Below, piece by piece: positions 51,682 to 60,827 of a DNA stretch of 64,000 nucleotides. The notes under the pieces were generated by a model. It saw nothing but the letters and a program-made list of their open reading frames with translations. It ran no database searches and was not told the DNA's origin. Numbering within the stretch: position 1 is the first letter of the stretch; every line of letters starts with the position of its first letter. The position numbers and the translations under genes were made by a program. Source of the stretch: Alistipes sp. (GTDB lineage: Bacteria > Bacteroidota > Bacteroidia > Bacteroidales > Rikenellaceae); NCBI GenBank assembly GCA_017532885.1, contig JAFXIS010000017.1:1-64000 (forward strand), read 5' to 3'.

Positions 51682-53298
51682 ATGGCAGATTTCATTTATC
51701 AAGAGCCCTATCCTATCGAAAAGGATACCACCGAGTATGAGCTCGTAACCAAAGATTATGTAAAGGTTGTAGAGTGCGACGGTCGCAAGATTTTGAAGGT
51801 AGACCCCAAAGGTTTGGAATTGCTTTCAAAGCGCGCATATAGCGATGTGTCATTCTACCTTCGCCCCTCACACTTGGCAAAGTTGGCGTCGATTTTGGAG
51901 GATGACGAGGCTTCGGACAACGATAAGTTTGTCGCTTACACCATGCTTATGAATCAGGCAGTTGCTGCCGAGGGCGAGCTTCCCACTTGCCAGGATACAG
52001 GTACTGCAATCTGCATCGGCCACAAGGGCGAGGATGTTTACACCGGCGCAGACGATGCCGAGTGCATTGCAAAGGGTGTTTACGAAACCTATAAGGAGCG
52101 CAACCTCCGTTATTCTCAGGTTGTACCCTTCACAATGACCGACGAGAAGAACTCAGGTACCAACCTCCCCGCTCAGATTGACATCTACGCCGGTCACCCC
52201 GGCTCAATGGAGTATGAGTTCTTGTTCATCACAAAGGGTGGCGGCTCAGCAAACAAGACTTTCCTCTATCAGCAGACAAAGGCCCTCTTGAATGAGAAGT
52301 CGCTCGTGGCTTTCTTCAAGGAACATTTGAAGGATTTGGGCACTTCGGCTTGCCCGCCATACCATTTGGCTGTCTGCATCGGCGGAACATCTGCCGAGAT
52401 GTGCCTTTCAACAGTAAAGAAGGCTTCGGCAGGCTATCTCGACCATCTGCCCACATCGGGTAATGAGGGTGGTCGCTGCTTCCGCGATTTAGAGTGGGAG
52501 GAGAAGATTACCAAAATGTGCCAGGAGATGGGTATGGGCGCTCAATTTGGTGGCAAATACTATGTTCACGATGTTCGCGTTATTCGCGCTCCGCGTCACG
52601 CAGCAAGCTGCCCCGTGGCTATCGGCGTAAGCTGCTCGGCCGACCGTAATATCAAGGCGAAGATTACTCCCGAGGGTATTTTTGTTGAGAAGCTGGAGAA
52701 GAATCCTGCACGCTTCCTGCCTGCCGAGGCTCCTGCAATGAGCCCCGCAATCGACATCGACCTCGACGAGGGCATGGATAAGGTCCGCGAGATTTTGACC
52801 AAGTATCCTATTAAGACTCGTTTGAATTTGAAGGGTACTTTGATTGTAGCTCGCGATATCGCTCACGCACGCATCAAGCAGATGTTGGACGAGGGTCAGC
52901 CTATGCCCGAGTATTTCAAGAAGCACCCCGTATATTACGCAGGCCCTGCAAAGACCCCCGAGGGCATGGCATCAGGCTCATTTGGTCCTACAACAGCAGG
53001 TCGTATGGACCCATATGTAGATTTGTTCCAGAAGGCTGGCGGCTCAATGGTTATGGTAGCGAAGGGTAACCGCTCACAGGCTGTAACCGACGCTTGTAAG
53101 GCTAACGGAGGCTTCTACCTCGGTTCTATCGGTGGCCCGGCTGCTGTTTTGGCAAAGAACTCAATCAAGAGCGTCGAGGTTGTAGACTTCCCCGAACTCG
53201 GCATGGAAGCTGTGCGTAAGATTTATGTCGAGAACTTCCCTGCGTTTATCATCGTCGATGACAAGGGTAACGACTTCTTCGCGCCATTTGCACACTAA
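51682..53298 (+). CDS. fumB: Class I fumarate hydratase
   Basis: A 538-residue iron-sulfur fumarase converting fumarate and malate, used in the reductive fumarate pathway of Bacteroidales. The cluster cysteine is in [14 protein letters not shown] (about 105), with others in [21 protein letters not shown] and the later segment. The C-terminal beta half has [19 protein letters not shown] and [16 protein letters not shown]. Full length compared with FumA/FumB. A hairpin terminator follows. The symbol is by family only; fumA or fum would serve as well. Confidence 0.94.
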   Translation: MADFIYQEPYPIEKDTTEYELVTKDYVKVVECDGRKILKVDPKGLELLSKRAYSDVSFYLRPSHLAKLASILEDDEASDNDKFVAYTMLMNQAVAAEGELPTCQDTGTAICIGHKGEDVYTGADDAECIAKGVYETYKERNLRYSQVVPFTMTDEKNSGTNLPAQIDIYAGHPGSMEYEFLFITKGGGSANKTFLYQQTKALLNEKSLVAFFKEHLKDLGTSACPPYHLAVCIGGTSAEMCLSTVKKASAGYLDHLPTSGNEGGRCFRDLEWEEKITKMCQEMGMGAQFGGKYYVHDVRVIRAPRHAASCPVAIGVSCSADRNIKAKITPEGIFVEKLEKNPARFLPAEAPAMSPAIDIDLDEGMDKVREILTKYPIKTRLNLKGTLIVARDIAHARIKQMLDEGQPMPEYFKKHPVYYAGPAKTPEGMASGSFGPTTAGRMDPYVDLFQKAGGSMVMVAKGNRSQAVTDACKANGGFYLGSIGGPAAVLAKNSIKSVEVVDFPELGMEAVRKIYVENFPAFIIVDDKGNDFFAPFAH

Positions 53299-53313
53299 GA
53301 TTTTTCGATATTG

Positions 53314-53354
53314 ACATTTTGCACCTCCTCAAGCGGGGTGCAAAATGTTGTTTT
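53314..53354 (+). terminator. Terminator of fumarase
   Basis: ACATTTTGCACC ... GGGTGCAAAATGT followed by TG and four T. Confidence 0.85.
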
Positions 53355-53457
53355 ACGGCTTTTGTTGCCGATTTATTTGCGGATAAAATAATTCGAGGTC
53401 CGCTTGCGTTTTATTAGGTAATCTGCGGATATACCACAGATGGTTAGCAAAACGAAT

Positions 53458-55308
53458 ATGACGAAGATTAAAGGAATTTTATTACGAACGATTTTTACTT
53501 TTGCGGCGCTTTTCTCTTTGGTGGCTGCCCGCGCCGACGAGGCTGTGTCATTTGAGGTAAACACACCTCTTATCGTTACGGCCGGTGAGATGTTCCGTGT
53601 GGAGTTTATTTTGCAGAACGGGCAAATTGAGGACAACTCGTTCAAGGCACCCGATTTTGCCGGATTGGATGTATTGGCAGGCCCGACAGTCTCTACGAGC
53701 AGTTCTGTACAATGGATAAACGGCAAGACATCGAGGACTTCCACCTATACCATTACCTATGTGGTTGTGTCGCAACAGGAAGGCAACCTGAATATCGGCT
53801 CGGCAAGCATTGTGGTTAATGGAAAGACCTATCACACCAAAGCCACCCCCATTGAGGTTGTTGCCCAAAGCAATAATCGTCAGGAGGAGGCTGCCGTAGA
53901 GCAGGGCAACGCTGTGCAGAATCAGGTGGCGCGCGACGATATATTGCTCCGACTCAACCTTTCGCGCTCAACGGTCTATCAGGGCGAGCCTATTCGCGCA
54001 TCGCTTACGCTCTACACCCGCGCAAACATCGTAAATTTCGAGGATGTAAAGCTCCCGACATTCAATGGATTCTGGTCACAGGAACTCTCGACGGATAATT
54101 ACCAGACACAACGCGCTACAGTCGATGGCAAGGTCTACGACTCGCGCATCATAAAAGAGTATCTGCTCTATCCGCAGAAGGCGGGCACCCTGACAATCGA
54201 GCCCACTGAGATAACTGCCATAGCACAGGTCGTAATGCGCAACAATCGCACCTTTGACCCATTCTTCGGCACGGGCACAGAGGTATACAATGTACCTCGC
54301 AAGCTCTCGACCGGAGCCATAAAGGTTACTATCAAACCTCTTCCGGCAGGTGCTCCCGCTTCGTTCACGGGCGCTGTGGGAGATTTTTCTCTCTCCGCAT
54401 CAGAACCCGCAACCGAGCTGAAAGCAAACTCGGCAACAACCTATACCGTAAAGATTTCAGGCTCCGGTAACCTCGCATTCATCGAGGCTCCGAAATTGGA
54501 GTTACCTTCATCGTTCGAACTCTACAATGTCCGCTCAACCGAGGCCATACAGAGCTCTGCGGCAGGTACTTCGGGCTATCGCCAGTTTGAATATCCGTTT
54601 ATTGCACGCGCCGAGGGCGAATACGATATCCCATCGGTGAAATTTTCGTATTTCAGCCCCGAGAAGGAGTCGTATATAACACTCGAAGGCAAACCCCTGC
54701 ACTTCAATGTTCTGCCCGACGGTTCGAGCAGCGCAACATCTATCCCGACGCAGGTTCTGCCCGGCATAGCCAAGGAGGGCGTTCGACAATTGGGTAGCGA
54801 CATTCGCTTTATCAAGCTCGGAGAGCCTCAATTGCGCTCGTCGGCAATGCCGCTTATGTTCAGTGCGACATATTTTGCACTTCTCGCGCTTATCCTGTTG
54901 CTCTTCGTGGTGGCATATTTCATGTTGCGACGCGCAATTAGCAACAACCGCAATGTTGTTTTGGTGCGTAATCGCCGAGCTAACAAGGTGGCAGTGCAGC
55001 GTTTCCGCTCGGCCGAGAAGTTTATGAAGGGCGGTAATCGCCACTCTTTCTTCGAGGAGATGCTACGCGCCCTGTGGGGTTATATGAGCGACAAGCTCAA
55101 CATCCCGGTTTCGGACCTTACGAAAGAGAATATCCGTCAGGAGTTGCAGCGCCGAGGCGTTAGCGCCGAGCAGGCACAATCCTTTACCGACATTATCTCG
55201 CAATGCGACGAGGCGCAATACTCGCCTGCGGAGTCGGTACAGATGGAGCAGGTATACGCCGAGGGCGTAAAGATTATTTCGCACATAGAATCCATAATTA
55301 AACGATAA
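53458..55308 (+). CDS. batD: BatD-family exported protein
   Basis: A 616-residue protein with signal peptide (FAALFSLVAARA-D), then three or more beta-sandwich parts (about 30-470; SFEVNTPLIVTAGEMFRVEF) and one transmembrane helix (LFSATYFALLALILLLFVVAYFM by eye, about 482-502), with a cytoplasmic helical tail (about 530-616). This is the BatD layout; Bat proteins were linked to aerotolerance in Bacteroides fragilis. BatE follows, but MoxR and BatA-C are not next to it. ATG 53458 gives a better signal peptide than ATG 53440. Confidence 0.9.
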   Translation: MTKIKGILLRTIFTFAALFSLVAARADEAVSFEVNTPLIVTAGEMFRVEFILQNGQIEDNSFKAPDFAGLDVLAGPTVSTSSSVQWINGKTSRTSTYTITYVVVSQQEGNLNIGSASIVVNGKTYHTKATPIEVVAQSNNRQEEAAVEQGNAVQNQVARDDILLRLNLSRSTVYQGEPIRASLTLYTRANIVNFEDVKLPTFNGFWSQELSTDNYQTQRATVDGKVYDSRIIKEYLLYPQKAGTLTIEPTEITAIAQVVMRNNRTFDPFFGTGTEVYNVPRKLSTGAIKVTIKPLPAGAPASFTGAVGDFSLSASEPATELKANSATTYTVKISGSGNLAFIEAPKLELPSSFELYNVRSTEAIQSSAAGTSGYRQFEYPFIARAEGEYDIPSVKFSYFSPEKESYITLEGKPLHFNVLPDGSSSATSIPTQVLPGIAKEGVRQLGSDIRFIKLGEPQLRSSAMPLMFSATYFALLALILLLFVVAYFMLRRAISNNRNVVLVRNRRANKVAVQRFRSAEKFMKGGNRHSFFEEMLRALWGYMSDKLNIPVSDLTKENIRQELQRRGVSAEQAQSFTDIISQCDEAQYSPAESVQMEQVYAEGVKIISHIESIIKR

Positions 55309-55312
55309 CGAG

Positions 55313-56152
55313 ATGAAACGATATATTATCACCCTACTTTCGCTTTTCTGCTCACTTTGCGTTATGGCTCAGGGCGCAGAACAGGCAGGTGCAAATGCAG
55401 ATGCCGAGGCGGCGACAGAGAATTCTTCCGTCGAAGAGAATATTCCCACCGACATGAGTGCAGAGGAGTTATGGAGCAGTGCGAATGAGGCATACAACAA
55501 TGCAGAATACGCCACAGCTTTAGAGCGCTATAATGCTATTTTGGATAGAGGCCTACATTCGGCAGCACTCTATTATAACTTGGCAAACACCCACTTCAAA
55601 ACCGAGCAATTGGGCAAGGCGATACTCTACTATAACCGCGCCCTGCGACTATCGCCCGCCGACGAGGATATTCGTCACAACTTAGAGTATGCCGAGCAGA
55701 TGACAAAAGACAGCATCGAGGAGATTCCCGAATTTATACTCACAACATGGGTGCGCGCCGTGCGTGGCGCATTGAGCTCTACGGCGTGGACCGTAATCTC
55801 GCTCATACTGCTCGTTGCGGCACTCATCATGGCACTATTCTATCTGTTAGCACAACGCTTGGCATTGCGCAAAATGGGATTTTACACCATGGTAATCGCA
55901 GCACTACTTTTCATCCTGACATCGCTCTTTGCTTGGAGTGAGCGCGAGATGATTGTAAACAGCAAGGAGGCGATAATCATGACCTCTGCCGTATCGATTA
56001 AAAGTTCGCCCGACCGCGCAGCCACCGAACTCTTTGTTCTCCACGAGGGTACAAAGGTAAGCATCGGACACGAGATTGCCGGCTGGGCAGAGGTACGCAT
56101 ATCGGACGGCCGCAAGGGCTGGATAGAGCAGAGTCGCATAGAAAAAATTTAG
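55313..56152 (+). CDS. batE: BatE-family TPR/SH3 membrane protein
   Basis: A 279-residue protein with signal peptide (SLCVMAQ), an acidic low-complexity stretch (about 21-45), three TPR units (about 46-140; AEELWSSANEAYNNAEYATA, LYYNLANTHFKTEQLGKAIL), two transmembrane helices (about 163-185 and 192-212) and a C-terminal bacterial SH3 domain (VSIKSSPDRAATELFVLHEG, ending GRKGWIEQSRIEKI). The layout is that of BatE. It starts four bases after batD and is coupled to it. Confidence 0.9.
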   Translation: MKRYIITLLSLFCSLCVMAQGAEQAGANADAEAATENSSVEENIPTDMSAEELWSSANEAYNNAEYATALERYNAILDRGLHSAALYYNLANTHFKTEQLGKAILYYNRALRLSPADEDIRHNLEYAEQMTKDSIEEIPEFILTTWVRAVRGALSSTAWTVISLILLVAALIMALFYLLAQRLALRKMGFYTMVIAALLFILTSLFAWSEREMIVNSKEAIIMTSAVSIKSSPDRAATELFVLHEGTKVSIGHEIAGWAEVRISDGRKGWIEQSRIEKI

Positions 56153-56178
56153 AACCGATTGCGTAACAACATTTAGAG

Positions 56179-56775
56179 ATGTCACGACTATTACAAGAGG
56201 CTGTTACAGAATTTGCGAAGCTCCCCGGCATAGGGCGTCGTACGGCACTTCGTCTGGCAATGCACCTGCTGAAGATGGACGAGTCGGCCGTGGAGCAGAT
56301 GACTGCGAGCATCGCACGCTTCCGCCGCGATATTCGTCACTGCGAGTTGTGCAACAATCTCTCCGACACAGACATATGCCCCATTTGCAGCAACGAGGAG
56401 CGCGACCACTCGACAATCTGCGTTGTAGAGCAGGTGGGCGACCTAATGTCGATAGAGAACACCCATCAATACAAGGGTCTGTACCATGTTTTGGGCGGTG
56501 TAATCTCACCGATGCAGGGCATAGGACCATCCGACCTGAAAATAGATATGCTCGTTGAAAAGGTTGCATCGGGAGGGGTCAAGGAGGTAATTTTGGCAAT
56601 TTCAACCTCGGTCGAGGGCGAAACCACTCTCTTCTACATCATGAATCGTCTGAAGCAGTACCCTGCAGTGAAGGTTACGACCATAGCACGCGGAATAGGC
56701 TTTGGCGACGAGCTGGAGTATGTCGATGAGCTGACAATCACTCACGCGATGATGAATCGCCGCGAAATTGAGTAA
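56179..56775 (+). CDS. recR: Recombination protein RecR
   Basis: A 198-residue RecR of the RecFOR gap-repair pathway. It has the helix-hairpin-helix start (LPGIGRRTALRLAMHLL), a four-cysteine zinc site (HCELCNNLSDTDICPIC), and a TOPRIM domain (TICVVEQVGDLMSIENT; STSVEGETTLFYI). Standard length. Confidence 0.97.
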   Translation: MSRLLQEAVTEFAKLPGIGRRTALRLAMHLLKMDESAVEQMTASIARFRRDIRHCELCNNLSDTDICPICSNEERDHSTICVVEQVGDLMSIENTHQYKGLYHVLGGVISPMQGIGPSDLKIDMLVEKVASGGVKEVILAISTSVEGETTLFYIMNRLKQYPAVKVTTIARGIGFGDELEYVDELTITHAMMNRREIE

Positions 56776-56868
56776 GAAAGCGGTAGCGCAAGAAACCGCT
56801 TTGAAGGCATGAAAAAACATTAATAAGAAAGTATTAACAGAGTTAATTATATCGTTGCAAAATATATT

Positions 56869-58452
56869 ATGGCATTAATAGACGAAATCACCAAACGCAG
56901 AACATTTGCAGTCATAGCACACCCCGATGCCGGTAAGACCACGCTTACCGAGAAACTCCTCTTGTTTGGAGGAGCGATACATGTGGCAGGAGCCGTTAAG
57001 AGTAACAAGATTAAGAAGGGAGCAACCTCCGATTTTATGGAGATTGAGCGTCAGCGAGGTATCTCGGTGGCAACCTCTGTGATGGGCTTCAACTATAAGG
57101 ATGTGAAGATTAATATCCTTGACACTCCGGGTCACGAGGACTTTGCCGAGGACACATATCGCACTCTGACAGCAGTAGACTCGGTTATCATTGTAATCGA
57201 CGGCGCCAAGGGTGTCGAGGCGCAGACCTTGAAGTTGATGAATGTCTGCCGCATGCGTTCTACGCCGGTGATTGTCTTTGTAAATAAGATGGACCGCCCA
57301 TGTAAGGACCCATTCGATTTGCTCGACGAGATTGAGCGCGAGTTGCAGATTCGCGTGCGCCCGTTGGCATTCCCCATTTCGAGTGGCGACACATTCAAGG
57401 GTGTATACAACATCTACGAGAAGAACCTCTCGCTCTTCACCTCTGACGAGCGACAAACGGCAGATGCTACGACGGTCGATTTCAGCGATATTTCATCACC
57501 CGAGCTTGACAAATATATCACTCCGCAGTTCGCTGCGCGCCTGCGCGAGGATTTGGAGTTGGTCGAGGGTGTGTACGACGACTTTGACCGCCAGGCGTAC
57601 CTCGACGGTAAACTCGCACCCGTATTTTTCGGCTCGGCGGTGAATAACTTTGGTGTACGCGAGTTGTTGGAGTGCTTTATCCGCATCGCCCCCTCACCGC
57701 GTCCCTCGACAACCGAGAGCCGTATGGTTGAGCCGTCGGAACAGAAGATGTCGGGCTTTATCTTTAAGATTCATGCCAATATGGACCCCAACCACCGCGA
57801 CCGCATCGCCTTTATGAAGATATGTTCGGGAACTTTCGAGCGTAACAAGAACTACCTGCATGTGCGTAGTGGCAAGCAGCTCAAGTTCTCGTCGCCCACA
57901 GCCTTTATGGCGGAGAAGAAGTCGGTTATCGACTTCGCATTTCCGGGCGATATTGTCGGTCTGCACGATACGGGAACATTCAAGATTGGCGACACATTCA
58001 CCGAGGGCGAGAAGCTTAAGTTTACGGGTATTCCCTCGTTCTCACCCGAGCTATTCCGCTATATCGAGAATGCCGACCCGATGAAGTTCAAGCAGTTGGC
58101 AAAGGGCGTGGACCAATTGATGGATGAGGGTGTAGCGCAGCTCTTCACCTCGTCGCTCAATGGCCGTAAGATTATCGGCACGGTGGGCCAGCTTCAGTTC
58201 GAGGTTATACAGTATCGCTTGGAGCATGAGTATGGCGCGAAGTGCCGCTGGGAGCCTATCTCGATTTATAAGGCTTGCTGGATTGAGAGCGATAACGCCG
58301 AGCAGTTGGCCGATTTCAAGCGTCGCAAGCACTCGAACATGGCAACCGACAAGCACGGTCGCGATGTATTCCTTGCCGACACAAGCTATGCTTTGGCTTT
58401 GGCGCAGGAGAATTTTAAGGATATACGATTCCACTTTACCTCGGAGTTCTAA
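56869..58452 (+). CDS. prfC: Peptide chain release factor 3
   Basis: A 527-residue GTPase that recycles RF1/RF2 after termination. G1 is [15 protein letters not shown]3 DTPGHEDF and G4 VNKMDRPC, followed by the RF3-specific [15 protein letters not shown] and the later domains II-III ([20 protein letters not shown]). Length is typical. An AAAGCGGT/ACCGCTTT hairpin (56777-56802) lies in its leader just after recR. Confidence 0.97.
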   Translation: MALIDEITKRRTFAVIAHPDAGKTTLTEKLLLFGGAIHVAGAVKSNKIKKGATSDFMEIERQRGISVATSVMGFNYKDVKINILDTPGHEDFAEDTYRTLTAVDSVIIVIDGAKGVEAQTLKLMNVCRMRSTPVIVFVNKMDRPCKDPFDLLDEIERELQIRVRPLAFPISSGDTFKGVYNIYEKNLSLFTSDERQTADATTVDFSDISSPELDKYITPQFAARLREDLELVEGVYDDFDRQAYLDGKLAPVFFGSAVNNFGVRELLECFIRIAPSPRPSTTESRMVEPSEQKMSGFIFKIHANMDPNHRDRIAFMKICSGTFERNKNYLHVRSGKQLKFSSPTAFMAEKKSVIDFAFPGDIVGLHDTGTFKIGDTFTEGEKLKFTGIPSFSPELFRYIENADPMKFKQLAKGVDQLMDEGVAQLFTSSLNGRKIIGTVGQLQFEVIQYRLEHEYGAKCRWEPISIYKACWIESDNAEQLADFKRRKHSNMATDKHGRDVFLADTSYALALAQENFKDIRFHFTSEF

Positions 58453-58472
58453 AACAACAGAGAATTAAAGCC

Positions 58473-58913
58473 ATGAAGCGTTTATCGGGAATACTGTTTG
58501 CACTTGCGGCAATGGCCTTTACATCGTGCTATGCCTACCTGATTGACTGGGAGGCTACGCCCGAAACAGATATTGTGCAGATACCCCAGGAGGGTGGCCG
58601 ATACTATTTTGAAAATTTCGAGAGCAAGAAAGTCGGCACAACACGAGTGTATGATCCGGGAAAGATTCTTAAGTGTATGCGCTATCGCCTGATTTTAGGA
58701 GAAGAGTTCGGGACGATTATTCACGATAACGGTATGCCGCTTGGGTTTGATGTTCCAGCTAACGAGAACGGAGCAGAGCGTCGCGTGACACTTGAACTCT
58801 CTAAGGCTAAGGATTTCCATATGTCGTTGGATGATTGCGATGCGGCCGACTTATCTGAAGAAGATTGGGAGGAGTGGCAGGCCGTATGGTTTGGTATTCA
58901 GGCAGGTAGATAG
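58473..58913 (+). CDS. Small uncharacterised lipoprotein
   Basis: A 146-residue protein that I do not recognise. It has a signal peptide with lipobox AFTSC (Cys19). The mature part is a short, predicted beta-rich domain opening DIVQIPQEGGRYYFENFE and ending with an acidic Trp-containing helix (SEEDWEEWQAVWFGIQ). It lies 20 bases after prfC and 15 bases before the CBM9-like gene, so it is probably in a transcript with them. Confidence 0.7.
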   Translation: MKRLSGILFALAAMAFTSCYAYLIDWEATPETDIVQIPQEGGRYYFENFESKKVGTTRVYDPGKILKCMRYRLILGEEFGTIIHDNGMPLGFDVPANENGAERRVTLELSKAKDFHMSLDDCDAADLSEEDWEEWQAVWFGIQAGR

Positions 58914-58928
58914 GCAAACAGACAGAAT

Positions 58929-59537
58929 ATGGAGCGTAAGAGTATCATAGTCCTCGCAGTCGAAGGCTTTGCCAACATCGAAAAGTTCGCACAGGGCGAG
59001 ATTGACGAGGTAAATTGGGCGGAGTATTCATATAAACCCGTCGTAAGGTTCGCTGTCGCCCACACGGCGGATGCGTTGCTGGTAAGATTCGATGTCGAGG
59101 AGCAACATATCGTCGGGCGTTGCACGCAGATGCACGGCGAGGTTTATGCCGATAGCTGCGTGGAGTTTTTCGTGCGAGAGCCGCATGCCGACCACTACTA
59201 CAACTTCGAGATAAACTGCATAGGCACTGCTTTGGCTGCGCGCCGCCTGTCGCGCAACGAGTATGAATATCTGCCGGCGGAGCAGATGCAACGAATTAAA
59301 GTGCGCCCGTCATTACCCGCCGCCATTCCTTTTGAAGGCGAGGGCAAGTGGAACATCGAGTTGGAGATTCCGTTCAGTGTGATAGGTATCAATGGCACGC
59401 CCACAGCCTTGGAAGGCAATTTCTATAAGTGTGGCGACCAAACTCCCGTGCCACATTTCCTTAGCTGGTCACCCATCGCCACCCCAACACCCGATTTTCA
59501 TCGCCCGGAGTCGTTCGGCGTACTATTGCTTCGATAA
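58929..59537 (+). CDS. CBM9-like (DOMON-type) domain protein
   Basis: A 202-residue protein without a signal peptide. It resembles stand-alone carbohydrate-binding family 9-like proteins: DEVNWAEYSYKPVVRFAVAH, VRFDVEEQHIVGRC, the acidic-aromatic CVEFFVREPHADHYYNFEIN, WNIELEIPFSVIG, LEGNFYKCGDQTPVPHFLSW and DFHRPESFGVLLL. The ligand is unknown; the absence of an export signal means either a cytoplasmic role or non-classical export. A terminator hairpin follows. Confidence 0.78.
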   Translation: MERKSIIVLAVEGFANIEKFAQGEIDEVNWAEYSYKPVVRFAVAHTADALLVRFDVEEQHIVGRCTQMHGEVYADSCVEFFVREPHADHYYNFEINCIGTALAARRLSRNEYEYLPAEQMQRIKVRPSLPAAIPFEGEGKWNIELEIPFSVIGINGTPTALEGNFYKCGDQTPVPHFLSWSPIATPTPDFHRPESFGVLLLR

Positions 59538-59567
59538 GGTATTTCGCAATCAATAATTCGCAAATTT

Positions 59568-59598
59568 TTAGGAGATATGAATATCTCCTAATTTTTTT
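59568..59598. terminator. Terminator after the CBM9-like gene
   Basis: TTAGGAGATAT-GA-ATATCTCCTAA followed by six or more T. The left flank is A/T-rich too, so it may work both ways. Confidence 0.85.
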
Positions 59599-59623
59599 AC
59601 CCAGAAAAATAATGTCAAAAATA

Positions 59624-59655
59624 TTTGTCTTTTTGTAAAGTTTGTTTTACATTTG
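59624..59655 (+). promoter_or_regulatory. Promoter of the membrane protein/XRE pair
   Basis: TTTG (59624-59627), 20 bases, TACATTTG (59648-59655), 57 bases before the ATG. Confidence 0.7.
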
Positions 59656-59712
59656 CACTGTATTCGAATACCTCAACTGATTTTATTATAAACTTTAGAA
59701 AAACGAAAAATT

Positions 59713-60117
59713 ATGAAAACACTACTTTTTCCACACCGCTTTCAGAAGGTAGGATGGGTAATTTTCGCCTTGGCGGCAGCTTTGGGAGTCTATCTCTGCA
59801 TAACGGAATTTGAAGGCTTTGGAGGCTCATACACAATGAACAATATCGCAATTATCGGTATTGCCATAGGTGGTATTTTGGCAACCTGTTCGAGAGAGAA
59901 GGTCGAGGATGAGATGATATCTCACATCAGGCTCAACGCGCTGCTAATTGCGCTATATGTCAATTACGCAATACTTATCGTGTGTTCATTGCTTGTCTAC
60001 GACTTCGATTTCATACAGGTGATGATTTATCAGATGTTCACCATCCTGCTGGTTTTCATGTTTATTTTCCGCTATAAGGTGTGGCGCTTACAGAAAGGAG
60101 CCGGCGATGAAGAATAA
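59713..60117 (+). CDS. Small four-helix membrane protein
   Basis: A 134-residue protein with about four hydrophobic helices (VGWVIFALAAALGVYLC, NIAIIGIAIGGILATC, LLIALYVNYAILIVCSLLV, MIYQMFTILLVFMFIF). No motif I recognise. Its end overlaps the following XRE gene by eleven bases, so the two form a coupled pair. Membrane protein plus small XRE repressor pairs are widespread and the membrane partner is often thought to sense or sequester. Confidence 0.75.
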   Translation: MKTLLFPHRFQKVGWVIFALAAALGVYLCITEFEGFGGSYTMNNIAIIGIAIGGILATCSREKVEDEMISHIRLNALLIALYVNYAILIVCSLLVYDFDFIQVMIYQMFTILLVFMFIFRYKVWRLQKGAGDEE

Positions 60118-60307
60118 GATAAAAGTGGCTCGTGCCGAGCAGGGCATGACGCAGCAGCAATTAGCCGACGCCATAGGCGTGAGTCGTCAGACGATTAACG
60201 CCATCGAGAGTGGTAAGTTCGTACCCTCGACTGTATTAGCGCTCAAAATGGCACAGATTTTCCGCAAGGCGGTCGAGGAGATTTTCTTTTTGGAAGAGGA
60301 GGATTAG
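60107..60307 (+). CDS. Small XRE-family HTH regulator
   Basis: A 66-residue Cro/CI-type DNA-binding protein that is little more than one HTH domain: KVARAEQGMTQQQLADAIGV then SRQTINAIESGKFVPSTVLA. It matches the short YozG/YdbL-like regulators. The start lies inside the end of the membrane-protein gene. It probably regulates its own operon; no operator was picked out with confidence. Confidence 0.88.
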   Translation: MKNKIKVARAEQGMTQQQLADAIGVSRQTINAIESGKFVPSTVLALKMAQIFRKAVEEIFFLEEED

Positions 60308-60607
60308 CCCACTCGCAGGTACGGTCTTGGCTGCAAGACGGTTCGATTGTGATTCTCACGCAAAACAAGTTTTGCTCAGAATGACATAGGGAATTTAAGG
60401 AGTTTAGGGATATTAGGGAATTTAGACGACACAACTTTTGCGTCAGCGCTAATTTCCCTAATTTCCTTAAATTCACTAAAAAATATAGCGAGGCAAGTAC
60501 GAACTTGGCAGCAAAAGCTAAACAAAGGTAGATTCCATTCATTAGCACAATACCAGGTAGTCAATATCTGCACACAAAAGCTTTGTGCTAATGTGGAATG
60601 ACAATTT

Positions 60608-60649
60608 GATAGTTTATAAAAATGATGACTATCATTTTTATAAACTATC
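60608..60649. repeat. Perfect 19-bp hairpin with GACT loop
   Basis: Arms 60608-60626 and 60631-60649 are exact complements, beginning GATAGTTTATAAAA, with loop GACT. There is no T tail on either side, so it is not a simple terminator. Confidence 0.9.
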
Positions 60650-60747
60650 TTATAGCAAGGCAGATGCCGAAAGAGCCTTAGCAAGACACCCTGTTTCTCC
60701 CAAGAATTCGTATAACAAGAGCTATTTTGAAGCTGCTCGAAGGTGGG

Positions 60748-60783
60748 AAAACCGCAGCATACTAAAGCGTATGTGAGGATTTT
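60748..60783. repeat. REP-like core
   Basis: AAAACCGCAGCATAC then CGTATGTGAGGATTTT with an intervening TAAAG. It is flanked by direct copies of GGCAGATGCC(G/A)AAAGAGCCTT at 60659 and 60791. Confidence 0.75.
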
Positions 60784-60827
60784 CACGGCGAGGCAGATGC
60801 CAAAAGAGCCTTGTTATACGGATTCTT

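Larger units (their letters stand above)
60308..60827. other. 520-bp palindrome-rich non-coding stretch
   Basis: No credible gene. It contains GCAAAAC/GTTTTGC (about 60361), a large inverted pair (TTTAAGGA / TCCTTAAA flanked by AGGGAATTTAG / CTAATTTCCCT, about 60391-60477), GCACACAAAAGCTTTGTGCT (about 60571), a perfect 19-bp hairpin (60608-60649), a REP-like core (60748-60783) and an inverted pair (GTATAACAAG / CTTGTTATAC). Confidence 0.8.

Noticed and set aside
60585..60776. 63-codon frame in the palindrome-rich stretch
   Set aside because: It is produced by the perfect palindrome and the REP-like core; the opposite strand has the same word, and no promoter or domain supports it.
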